Shown: positions 57,552-64,000 of the stretch, piece by piece
Numbering within the stretch: position 1 is the stretch's first letter
How the letters are laid out: each line of letters starts with the position of its first letter
Source of the DNA: Pseudomonas sp. Tri1
GTDB lineage: Bacteria > Pseudomonadota > Gammaproteobacteria > Pseudomonadales > Pseudomonadaceae
Assembly (NCBI RefSeq): GCF_017968885.1
Contig: NZ_CP072913.1
Coordinates: forward strand, 1,038,001 to 1,102,000
Direction: 5' to 3'
Length of the DNA stretch: 64,000 nucleotides
Translations under genes and position numbers: made by a program
Notes under the pieces: model-generated
Databases searched by the model: none
The model's input: only the letters and a program-made list of their open reading frames with translations
What the model was told of the DNA's origin: nothing

Positions 57552-58454
57552 ATGAACCTCTCGTTGTACCTGCTTACCGTACTCATCTGGGGCACGACCT
57601 GGATCGCGCTGAAACTGCAATTGGGCGTCGTTGCCATCCCCGTATCGATTGTCTATCGCTTCGGCCTCGCGGCCCTGATTCTGTTTGCGATGCTCTTGCT
57701 CAGCCGCCGCCTGCAGGTGATGAACCGGCGCGGCCATTTGATTTGTGTGGCCCAGGGCCTGTGCCTGTTTTGCATCAACTTCATGTGTTTCCTCACCGCC
57801 AGCCAATGGATTCCCAGCGGGTTGGTCGCCGTGGTGTTTTCCACCGCCACGCTTTGGAACGCCTTCAATGCCCGGGTATTTTTTGGCCAGCGCATTGCGC
57901 GTAACGTGCTGCTGGGCGGTGCCCTGGGGCTGCTCGGGCTGGGGCTGCTGTTCTGGCCGGAGCTGGCCGGCCATAGCGCGAGTCCGCAGACACTGCTCGG
58001 GTTGGCCTTGGCGCTGCTGGGTACCTTGTGTTTCTCGGCGGGCAACGTGCTCTCGAGCCTGCAACAGAAGGCCGGCCTCAAGCCGTTGACCACCAATGCC
58101 TGGGGCATGGCTTATGGCGCGACGATGTTGGCGGTGTGGTGCGCGTTCAAAGGCATCCCGTTCGACATGGAGTGGAACGCACGTTACCTCGGCTCGTTGT
58201 TGTACCTGGTGATTCCGGGTTCGGTGATCGGCTTTACCGCTTACCTGACGCTGGTGGGGCGCATGGGCCCGGAGCGGGCGGCGTATTGCACGGTACTGTT
58301 TCCGGTGGTGGCGCTGAACGTCTCGGCGTTTGTCGAAGGCTATCAGTGGACCGCGCCGGCGTTGGTGGGATTGGTCCTGGTCATGCTGGGTAACGTGCTG
58401 GTGTTTCGCAAGCCGCGACCAGCGACAGCCAATGTGGTCTTGGGCGCTCGCTGA
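57552..58454 (+). CDS. EamA/DMT-family transporter
   Basis: Inner-membrane protein of 300 aa with about ten hydrophobic segments and two EamA repeats (LLTVLIWGTTWIALKLQLG at the start, then a second copy beginning near LLGTLCFSAGNVLSSLQQK). Drug/metabolite transporters of this type usually export amino acids or toxic small molecules. The ATG is chosen over an upstream TTG because AGGAG lies nine bases before it. It is divergent from the AraC regulator. Confidence 0.88.
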   Translation: MNLSLYLLTVLIWGTTWIALKLQLGVVAIPVSIVYRFGLAALILFAMLLLSRRLQVMNRRGHLICVAQGLCLFCINFMCFLTASQWIPSGLVAVVFSTATLWNAFNARVFFGQRIARNVLLGGALGLLGLGLLFWPELAGHSASPQTLLGLALALLGTLCFSAGNVLSSLQQKAGLKPLTTNAWGMAYGATMLAVWCAFKGIPFDMEWNARYLGSLLYLVIPGSVIGFTAYLTLVGRMGPERAAYCTVLFPVVALNVSAFVEGYQWTAPALVGLVLVMLGNVLVFRKPRPATANVVLGAR

Positions 58455-58499
58455 CTCGAAAGCAATGGCAGACCCACCCGACAGGGCCTGCCAGGTGGG

Positions 58500-59471
58500 T
58501 TATTTCCAGACCTGCGGGTTGACCAGGTTCTGCGGTCGCTCGCCCAGCAAAGCGCTGCGTAAGTTATCCACAGCAAGGTTGGCCATGGCTTCGCGAGTTT
58601 CGTGGGTCGCCGAGCCGATGTGGGGCAGGGTCACGGCGTTTTTCAGCTGGAACAGCGGTGATTCGGCCAACGGCTCTTTCTCGTAGACATCCAGCCCGGC
58701 GCCGCGGATACGGTTGTTCTGCAAGGCATCGATCAGCGCCGGTTCATCCACCACCGGGCCCCGGGAAATGTTGACCAAAATAGCGCTGGGTTTCATCAAG
58801 GCCAGTTCTCGCTGGCTGATCAGGTGACGGGTCTTCTCACTCAATGGCACCACAAGGCAGACAAAGTCCGCTTCAGCCAGCAACTGATCCAGCTCGCGAA
58901 ATTGGGCGCCCAACTGGTTTTCCAATTCGGTCTTGCGGCTGTTACCGCTGTAGATAATCGGCATGTTGAACCCTAGCCGACCACGCCGGGCAATGGCCGC
59001 GCCGATATTGCCCATGCCAACGATGCCCAGGGTCTTGCCGTGTACATCGCTGCCAAACAGTTGCGGGCCCACCGTCGCCTGCCATTGCCCGGCCTTGGTC
59101 CAGGCGTCCAGTTCAGCAACGCGCCGGGCGCTGCTCATCAGCAAGGCGAAGGCCAGGTCGGCGGTGCTTTCGGTGAGCACGTCGGGGGTATTGGTGAGCA
59201 TGATCCCGCGCTCATTGAAGTAGGCCAGGTCGTAGTTGTCGTAGCCCACCGACACACTGGACACCACCTGCAGGTTCACGGCGCCTTGTAGTTGCTCACG
59301 GCCAAGCTTGCGGCCGACCCCGATCAGCCCGTGGACGTGGGGCAAGGCTTCGTTGAATTGCGCGTTGATGTCGCCGTTCGACGGGTTCGGCACGATCACG
59401 TCGAAATCCTGTTGCAGGCGCTCGACCATCTTGGGCGTGATACGGCTAAAGGCAAGTACGGTTTTTTTCAT
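58500..59471 (-). CDS. 2-hydroxyacid dehydrogenase (glyoxylate/2-ketogluconate reductase type)
   Basis: NAD(P)-dependent D-2-hydroxyacid dehydrogenase of 323 aa. The Rossmann motif is TLGIVGMGNIGAAIARRG; the catalytic Arg, Glu and His are in VNISRGPVVDEPAL, GLDVYEKEP and LPHIGSATHETR. It resembles GhrB and the Pseudomonas 2-ketogluconate reductase; the sugar-acid cluster usually found with the latter is not here. The ATG MKKTVLAF is used; an in-frame TTG seven codons upstream is less likely. Confidence 0.88.
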   Translation of the reverse strand: MKKTVLAFSRITPKMVERLQQDFDVIVPNPSNGDINAQFNEALPHVHGLIGVGRKLGREQLQGAVNLQVVSSVSVGYDNYDLAYFNERGIMLTNTPDVLTESTADLAFALLMSSARRVAELDAWTKAGQWQATVGPQLFGSDVHGKTLGIVGMGNIGAAIARRGRLGFNMPIIYSGNSRKTELENQLGAQFRELDQLLAEADFVCLVVPLSEKTRHLISQRELALMKPSAILVNISRGPVVDEPALIDALQNNRIRGAGLDVYEKEPLAESPLFQLKNAVTLPHIGSATHETREAMANLAVDNLRSALLGERPQNLVNPQVWK

Positions 59472-59586
59472 CGCGGAAGGCTCATCGGGCAAGGAATACC
59501 AAGCACGCTAACATTCCTGGCGAGGGTAAGGCGAGAGGGGGCGTGATCTGTGATGGTTTTCGATTTTGTGGCTACAGCAATTCCTC

Positions 59587-59684
59587 TGTGGGAGCGAGCT
59601 TGCTCGCGATGGCGTTGCATGGGTCACATAGCGGCAGCTGACAGACCGCTATCGCGAGCAAGCTCGCTCCCACAGGGGCTCTAC
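59587..59684. repeat. REP doublet (REPIN), GCTTGCTCGCG family
   Basis: Inverted REP pair between the reductase and YkgJ genes, in canonical form on both sides. Confidence 0.9.
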
Positions 59685-59700
59685 TTCAACCTTTGGATGT

Positions 59701-60450
59701 CTACGCCGCCCGCAGTGAAATAAAGGCGTAGTTGACCGGTACTTCAGTGACCACGCGCGCGCCGCTGGCCAATACCTGGCTGGCTATGTCGTCACCGGAG
59801 AGATGGAACTGCCATTCACTGGCTTGTTGCGCCAGCGGTTGCGAGCGGACCTGATCGAGGGCCGCGGCGAAGGCTGTCATGTCTGGCAGATAGGCGGTAA
59901 ACCCGTCGCCCTTCAGCGCAGTGGTGTGAATGCCCAGCGCAGCGCAGATGCGCTCCTTGACCTGGATTTCTTCACGATCGGCCTGGCGTGAGCGTTCGAT
60001 CAGCCGCGCCAGTTCCCGATCGACCAGTTCACCGCCGAGGATCAGTTGCGGCCCGGTCTCCCAGGATTCCGGCGGGCATTCTTTCACGGCGATATTGAGG
60101 GGGATGTGCGGGTTGATTTCCATCGGATAAATGCGGCACACCAATGGCCGGCGCTCGTAGATGCGGCACAGGTTTTCATCGTCAAGATTTCGGCAACGGC
60201 CGGCGTTGTAGGCGGCGAAAGTGATCGCCACGAGGGCTTCGCTAGTGCCGCTGCGGACCACTGCTGAACGGCGTTCTGCGTGTTCGCGTTGCGCCGCCGG
60301 CAGGCCGAGGCCATTGGGCAGGAAGGCTTCCACCAGGACAATCACCTGGCCGCCATCGTCCGCCCACATGCGGGCCTCATCGAGGGTCAGGGGAACGTGG
60401 TGATCGGTGCAGCATTTGCCGCACCCTACGCAGGAAAACGTTGTGTTCAT
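59701..60450 (-). CDS. YkgJ-family cysteine cluster protein
   Basis: A 249 aa protein whose N-terminus has CVGCGKCC (cysteines at about residues 7, 10, 13 and 14) and later CRNLDDENLCRIYERRPLVC, the YkgJ/CxxCxxCC cluster thought to bind zinc or iron-sulfur. The second half is without clear motifs. The function is unknown; some relatives are linked to metal or sulfur handling. It is followed on the same strand by a REP pair and preceded by a small secreted protein gene. Confidence 0.82.
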   Translation of the reverse strand: MNTTFSCVGCGKCCTDHHVPLTLDEARMWADDGGQVIVLVEAFLPNGLGLPAAQREHAERRSAVVRSGTSEALVAITFAAYNAGRCRNLDDENLCRIYERRPLVCRIYPMEINPHIPLNIAVKECPPESWETGPQLILGGELVDRELARLIERSRQADREEIQVKERICAALGIHTTALKGDGFTAYLPDMTAFAAALDQVRSQPLAQQASEWQFHLSGDDIASQVLASGARVVTEVPVNYAFISLRAA

Positions 60451-60529
60451 TGAGCGACCGGTTGCGGAAGGCTAAAAAACGGCGACAGAAAAACGCCGTG
60501 ATCAGCCTGCGAAGCAAGTTATGCGCCAC

Positions 60530-60856
60530 TCATTGGGCTTCATTGGCCGGACGGATCGAGTCCCACTCGGTCACGTAGGCGGTTTTGGTTTTCTTGCGGT
60601 AGAGACACAACTCGGTACCGGTCGCGCCTTTCATATGTTTCTGCGGGTATTGGCCCTGCAGCAACAGCGCGGTGTAGCCCACCCGGTCATCGAACTGCGC
60701 AGCGGTGCCCACCGGTTCGGCGCTTTTCAAGCCGCTGGCCTTGATGCAACTGGCGAGCGTGGCTTTGTCATGGGCGGCCCAGGCGTCGGGGCTGGAGGCA
60801 TGGGCTTGGAAGGCCAGGACGGTGAGGCCAAGGAGGATCAGTGCGTGGGGTTTCAT
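60530..60856 (-). CDS. Small secreted hypothetical protein
   Basis: A 108 aa protein with a signal peptide (MKPHALILLGLTVLAFQAHA, cut before SSPDAW). The mature part has just two cysteines, at about residues 37 and 84, so one periplasmic disulfide is likely. I do not recognise the family; it resembles small Pseudomonas periplasmic proteins seen next to YkgJ genes. The upstream open frame continues past the ATG, but the signal peptide fixes this start. Confidence 0.7.
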   Translation of the reverse strand: MKPHALILLGLTVLAFQAHASSPDAWAAHDKATLASCIKASGLKSAEPVGTAAQFDDRVGYTALLLQGQYPQKHMKGATGTELCLYRKKTKTAYVTEWDSIRPANEAQ

Positions 60857-60960
60857 CAGGAGTGTCCTTGTTCTGGGAAGCCAGGACAGGAGTATGCCTG
60901 AGGTTTGCCGGGTGACGATCGACCCCATGCCGGCGCGTGGGATCGATCGTCAGGCACGGA

Positions 60961-61863
60961 TCAATGCCCCTGCTCGGCGACGGCCTTGGCTGCCGTGATC
61001 AGGCACTTGGTCAGTTCCGGCGAGGAGAACTTGGTCAGCACCCCGTTGGCACCGGCCAAGCGGGCCTTTTCGCTGTTCATCGCGCTGTCCAGCGAGGTGT
61101 GCAGCAATACGTAGAGGTGAGCGAAGTCCGGGGTCTCGCGCAGGGTCCGGGTGAGGGCGTAGCCGTCCATTTCCGACATTTCGATGTCTGAGACGATCAG
61201 GTTGATCTGTTGGTCGGTGCCTTGCAGGTCGAGCAGGCACTCGATGGCTTCCTTGGCGCTGCGGGCCGTGTGGCATTGCAGGCCCAGGTTGCGCAGGGTG
61301 TACACCGATTGTTGCAGCGCCACCTGGCTATCATCGACCACCAGGATCCGGGCATTACCCAGCACCTCGGCGTCTTCCATGCTCAACTCGGTGGGCGCGG
61401 TTTCGATCTGTGCCGGGGCGATACCATGGATGACTTTCTCGATGTCCAGCACCTGCACCAGCGTGCCATCCACCGAGGTCACACCCGTGATGAACGAGCG
61501 CACACCGCCGGAACCATAAGGGGGAGGTTTGATGTCGGTGGTCAGGCAATGCACGATCTTGCTCACTGCCTGCACATGCAAACCCTGCTTGGAGCGGCTG
61601 ACATCAGTGACAATCAGGCAACCGCCGTCGGGATCTTCCAGTGGTCGCTCGCCAATGGCGCGGCTCAGGTCAATCACCGACAGCGAAGTGCCGCGCAGGG
61701 TCGCGATACCTTTGACGTGCGGATGCGACTCCGGCAGCTTGGTCAGTGGCGGACAGGGGATGATTTCGCTGACCTTGAGCAGGTTGATCGCCATCAGCTT
61801 GCCGCTGCGCAAGGTAAATAGCAGAAGCGAAAGTGAATCTGCGCGGGCTTTGTTGGAGGACAT
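60961..61863 (-). CDS. cheV: Chemotaxis coupling protein CheV
   Basis: A 300 aa hybrid of an N-terminal CheW domain (about residues 10-150, LLFTLRSGKLMAINLLKV and GIATLRGTSLSVIDLSRA) and a C-terminal receiver (about residues 165-295, with ILVVDDSQVALQQ, phosphate-accepting Asp in IVSDIEMSEMDGY and the switch region LLHTSLDSAMN). It links chemoreceptors to CheA and adapts by phosphorylation. GAAGG precedes the ATG. It is not beside other che genes, which is normal for Pseudomonas cheV. Confidence 0.92.
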   Translation of the reverse strand: MSSNKARADSLSLLLFTLRSGKLMAINLLKVSEIIPCPPLTKLPESHPHVKGIATLRGTSLSVIDLSRAIGERPLEDPDGGCLIVTDVSRSKQGLHVQAVSKIVHCLTTDIKPPPYGSGGVRSFITGVTSVDGTLVQVLDIEKVIHGIAPAQIETAPTELSMEDAEVLGNARILVVDDSQVALQQSVYTLRNLGLQCHTARSAKEAIECLLDLQGTDQQINLIVSDIEMSEMDGYALTRTLRETPDFAHLYVLLHTSLDSAMNSEKARLAGANGVLTKFSSPELTKCLITAAKAVAEQGH

Positions 61864-62015
61864 AAAAACCTTCTGTGGAAAAAGGTGGGGCGAGCGCTGG
61901 GATCGCCAAAACAGCTTGTGATATTGGGTTATCGACTTGTCGGGGGCAGGCTTTAGGACGAAAACTGTCGACGGCCGGGATCGTTGTAACAAGGTCCTCA
62001 TGAAGAGGTGGCTTT

Positions 62016-62130
62016 TGTGGCGAGGGAGCTTGCTCCCGCAGGAGTGCGAAGCACTCCTCTTGATTTGCGGCGGGGCATCGAATTTTACGACCGCTGTGCG
62101 GCCGAGCGGGAGCAAGCTCCCTCGCCACAG
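62016..62130. repeat. Inverted repeat of the TGTGGCGAGG family with nested hairpin
   Basis: TGTGGCGAGGGAGCTTGCTC at left and GAGCAAGCTCCCTCGCCACA at right, perfect over about 20 bp. Inside lies AGGAGTGC-GAA-GCACTCCT (62041-62059), a second perfect hairpin. Confidence 0.8.
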
Positions 62131-62145
62131 GAGAGCGCTGCGCTG

Positions 62146-63702
62146 TTACTTGAGCCCCAACCGCCGGGCCATTCGCCCCAGATTCGCCCGATCCAGCCCC
62201 AATTCCCGGGCGGCGCTGGCCCAGTTGTGCTGGTGACGCTCCAGGCTGGCGCCGATCAGCCTGCGCTGGAAGTCGTCCACCGCGTCGCGCAAGTCTCCCG
62301 TGAGCCCTTGCGTGACAGGCGCAGGGCCGGTGGGCGAAGACGCTGGGTTTTCCTGCGCGGCTTGAGGCAAGTCCAGATCCTGGGCGCTGAGGCTGAGTAT
62401 CTTCGGGCGCACCGCGCACCTGCCCAAGGCTTTCAAGGCGCTGCGGCCAATCAAGTGCTCCAGTTCGCGCACGTTGCCCGGCCAGTCGTAGGCCAGTAGC
62501 GCGGCCTGGGCGTCGCTGCTCAGGCGCAGGCTGCCCAGGCCCATGCGCGAACGGTTCTGTTCCAGGAAGAAGCCGCTGAGCAGCAGCACGTCCCGCCCGC
62601 GCTCACGCAGCGCTGGCACTTGCAACGGGTACACGCTTAAACGATGGTAGAAGTCGGCCCGATAACGTCCGTTGCGCACTTCCTCGGCGAGGTCGCGGTT
62701 GGTGGCCGCGATCAGCCGTACATCGACCCGGTGTTCCCTGTCCGAGCCCAGGCGTTGCAACTGTCCGCTTTGCAATACGCGCAACAGCTTGGCCTGGACG
62801 GTCAGCGACAGTTCGCCCACTTCATCGAGGAACAACGTGCCGCCATCGGCCAGTTCGAACTTGCCGCGTCGGTCGCTCGTGGCTCCAGTGAACGCGCCGC
62901 GTACGTGGCCGAAGAGTTCGCTTTCCACCAGGGTATCGGGCAGTGCGGCGCAGTTGAGGCTGATCAGTGGCTGTTCGGCGCGCAGGGAGGCCGCATGGAT
63001 GGCTTGGGCGACCAGCTCCTTGCCAACACCGGTTTCGCCGGTGATCAACACCGTCAAGTCACTGCCACCCACGAGTTTGATTTCTTCCACCAAGCGCTTG
63101 TGGGGCTTGCTCTGGCCGACCATGTCGCGCTGTTGCTGGCCGCTGGCCTGGCGATAGATCTCGGCTCGTTGGTGTTCGTCCTCGGCTTTCAAGGCCAGGC
63201 GTTCGATGCGTTCGGCGGCGCTGACGGTCGCGGCGGCGAGGCTGGCGAAGGCTTGCAGGGCGCTCAGGTCGATGGGTTCGAAGCGTCCCGGATCCAGCGA
63301 GTCGAGCGTGAGCAGGCCCCAAGGGCGTTCATCGACGAACAAGGGGCAGCCCATGCAGTCGTGAACCTCCAGATGCTCATCGAGACCTTCAACCAGCCCG
63401 TCGTAGGGATCGGGCAAGTGGCTGTCGGCCGCGAATCGGGTGGGGTGCGGGGTGGCCAGCAGGGCTTCGAAGCGCGGGTGTTCGCTCACCCGGAATCGTC
63501 GCCCAAGGGTATCGGTGCTCAGGCCGTCCACTGCCAGCGGCACCAGGCAATCGCCGTCCAGGCGCAACAACGCCGCCGCGTCACAGGGTAGCAGGGCGCG
63601 CAAGGCACCGAGCAGGCGCCGATAACGCTCGCCTTCAGGCAGTTCTCGGGAGAGATCGGCCACCAGCGGCAGCAGCGAGGTCAGCAGGGAAGTTGCAGTC
63701 AT
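62146..63702 (-). CDS. norR: Nitric-oxide-responsive regulator NorR (FhpR type)
   Basis: Sigma-54-dependent activator of 518 aa. An N-terminal GAF domain (about residues 1-170) binds NO through iron; the AAA+ domain has GETGVGKE, the sigma-54 loop GAFTGAT and FLDEVGELS; a Fis-type HTH ends the protein (WASAARELGLDRANLGRMAR). It is divergent from hmp and separated by 151 bases with two sites of the form GTCxTAAAGAC, which also lie just before its own start. NO control of hmp by this regulator is the known Pseudomonas arrangement. Confidence 0.92.
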   Translation of the reverse strand: MTATSLLTSLLPLVADLSRELPEGERYRRLLGALRALLPCDAAALLRLDGDCLVPLAVDGLSTDTLGRRFRVSEHPRFEALLATPHPTRFAADSHLPDPYDGLVEGLDEHLEVHDCMGCPLFVDERPWGLLTLDSLDPGRFEPIDLSALQAFASLAAATVSAAERIERLALKAEDEHQRAEIYRQASGQQQRDMVGQSKPHKRLVEEIKLVGGSDLTVLITGETGVGKELVAQAIHAASLRAEQPLISLNCAALPDTLVESELFGHVRGAFTGATSDRRGKFELADGGTLFLDEVGELSLTVQAKLLRVLQSGQLQRLGSDREHRVDVRLIAATNRDLAEEVRNGRYRADFYHRLSVYPLQVPALRERGRDVLLLSGFFLEQNRSRMGLGSLRLSSDAQAALLAYDWPGNVRELEHLIGRSALKALGRCAVRPKILSLSAQDLDLPQAAQENPASSPTGPAPVTQGLTGDLRDAVDDFQRRLIGASLERHQHNWASAARELGLDRANLGRMARRLGLK

Positions 63703-63716
63703 AATGACTCCATGTA

Positions 63717-63727
63717 GTCGTAAAGAC
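63717..63727. promoter_or_regulatory. NorR-type site 1
   Basis: GTCGTAAAGAC fits the GT-N7-AC pattern of NorR sites and is embedded in TAGTCGTAAAGACTA. It lies 15 bases before the norR start. Confidence 0.65.
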
Positions 63728-63742
63728 TATAAGCCCCGTCGT

Positions 63743-63753
63743 GTCTTTATGAC
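63743..63753. promoter_or_regulatory. NorR-type site 2
   Basis: GTCTTTATGAC is the inverse of site 1 with one change (GTCATAAAGAC) and is centred 26 bases from it, fitting GT-N7-AC. Confidence 0.65.
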
Positions 63754-63794
63754 TACGATGTTTTTAACTTATTGATATTAAACATGAAAATTTA

Positions 63795-63810
63795 TGGCAT
63801 GGAATCTGAT
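63795..63810 (+). promoter_or_regulatory. Candidate sigma-54 promoter of hmp
   Basis: TGGCATGGAATCTGAT has the -24 TGGCA and a -12 TG with correct spacing, though the -12 reads GA rather than GC. It lies about 45 bases before the hmp start and downstream of both NorR-type sites, as a NorR-activated promoter should. Confidence 0.55.
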
Positions 63811-63853
63811 AAGGGCTACGTACTGTTAGCTGTAATACGTCAGGAGTCACTCT

Positions 63854-64000
63854 ATGCTCAGTCGAGAAGAACGCGCCATCATTCGCTCCACCGTTCCATT
63901 GCTGGAAAGCGGTGGTGAAGCGCTGATTACTCACTTCTATCGCATGATGCTGTCCGAATACCCGCAGGTGCGCCCGCTGTTCAACCAGGCTCACCAGGCC
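63854..64000 (+). CDS. hmp: Flavohemoprotein Hmp (3' end cut by window)
   Basis: Start of a nitric oxide dioxygenase, which converts NO to nitrate. The 49 visible residues (MLSREERAIIRSTVPLLES, then HFYRMMLSEYPQVRPLFN) match the globin N-terminus of bacterial flavohemoglobins; the heme histidine and the FAD/NAD domains lie beyond the window. AGGAG sits eight bases before the ATG. It is divergent from norR with NorR-type sites between. Confidence 0.9.
   Translation, partial: MLSREERAIIRSTVPLLESGGEALITHFYRMMLSEYPQVRPLFNQAHQA

Overview
The window looks like a chromosomal segment of a fluorescent-group Pseudomonas. Evidence for this: GC-rich codon use throughout, Pseudomonas-type gene neighbourhoods (mla-ibaG-murA-hisGDC, cysD-cysNC, folM-folE-folX, hmgA-fahA-maiA), a cysNC fusion, an AlgW-type protease, a short-LOV photoreceptor, and more than a dozen copies of the GAGCAAGCTCGCTCCCACA-type REP repeat between genes. 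Both ends are cut: the left end lies inside mlaF and the right end inside hmp. I saw no rRNA, tRNA, CRISPR array, insertion sequence or prophage.

Layout. 1-7.7 kb is cell-envelope and histidine genes: mlaFEDCB (phospholipid transport to the inner membrane), ibaG, murA, then hisG, hisD and hisC. 7.7-12.3 kb runs on the minus strand: a DUF4198 periplasmic protein and a TonB-dependent receptor (probably a metal or siderophore uptake pair), then the AlgW periplasmic protease. 12.3-16.2 kb is a Nif3-like protein and the sulfate-activation pair cysD-cysNC. 16.3-25.6 kb holds an acyltransferase, pta, a DUF3565 protein, slyD, glutathione peroxidase, an Old Yellow Enzyme, a glycosyltransferase, cysZ and trxB.

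25.7-33.2 kb holds an aminotransferase, then a minus-strand pterin cluster (folM, folE, folX, DUF1244, HopJ-like). Next comes a probable blue-light locus: a divergent membrane monooxygenase-like gene, a MerR/LitR-type regulator without a B12 site, a PilZ-like protein and a short-LOV protein with its photoactive cysteine. 33.4-37.2 kb has a class II aldolase/hydrolase pair, an SDR and an AmpDh3-like amidase, followed by about 780 bp with only a weak small-gene candidate. 37.9-44.7 kb is a DUF1302-DUF1329 operon, a MalT-like LuxR regulator and an unrecognised protein.

44.7-49 kb is the homogentisate branch of tyrosine/phenylalanine catabolism (IclR/HmgR regulator, hmgA, fahA, maiA) with a clear palindromic operator. 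The tetrahydromonapterin made by the fol cluster is the known cofactor of Pseudomonas phenylalanine hydroxylase, so these two regions are linked metabolically. 49-64 kb is mixed: a SirB1-family protein, a leucine-dehydrogenase-like protein lacking the catalytic lysine, benE with a divergent MocR regulator and repeated operators, yebG with a LexA box, psiE, a ribosome hibernation factor, AraC/EamA, a 2-ketoacid reductase, a YkgJ protein, cheV, and divergent norR/hmp with two NorR-type sites and a candidate sigma-54 promoter.

All identifications are from reading the sequence and family knowledge; no database search was run.
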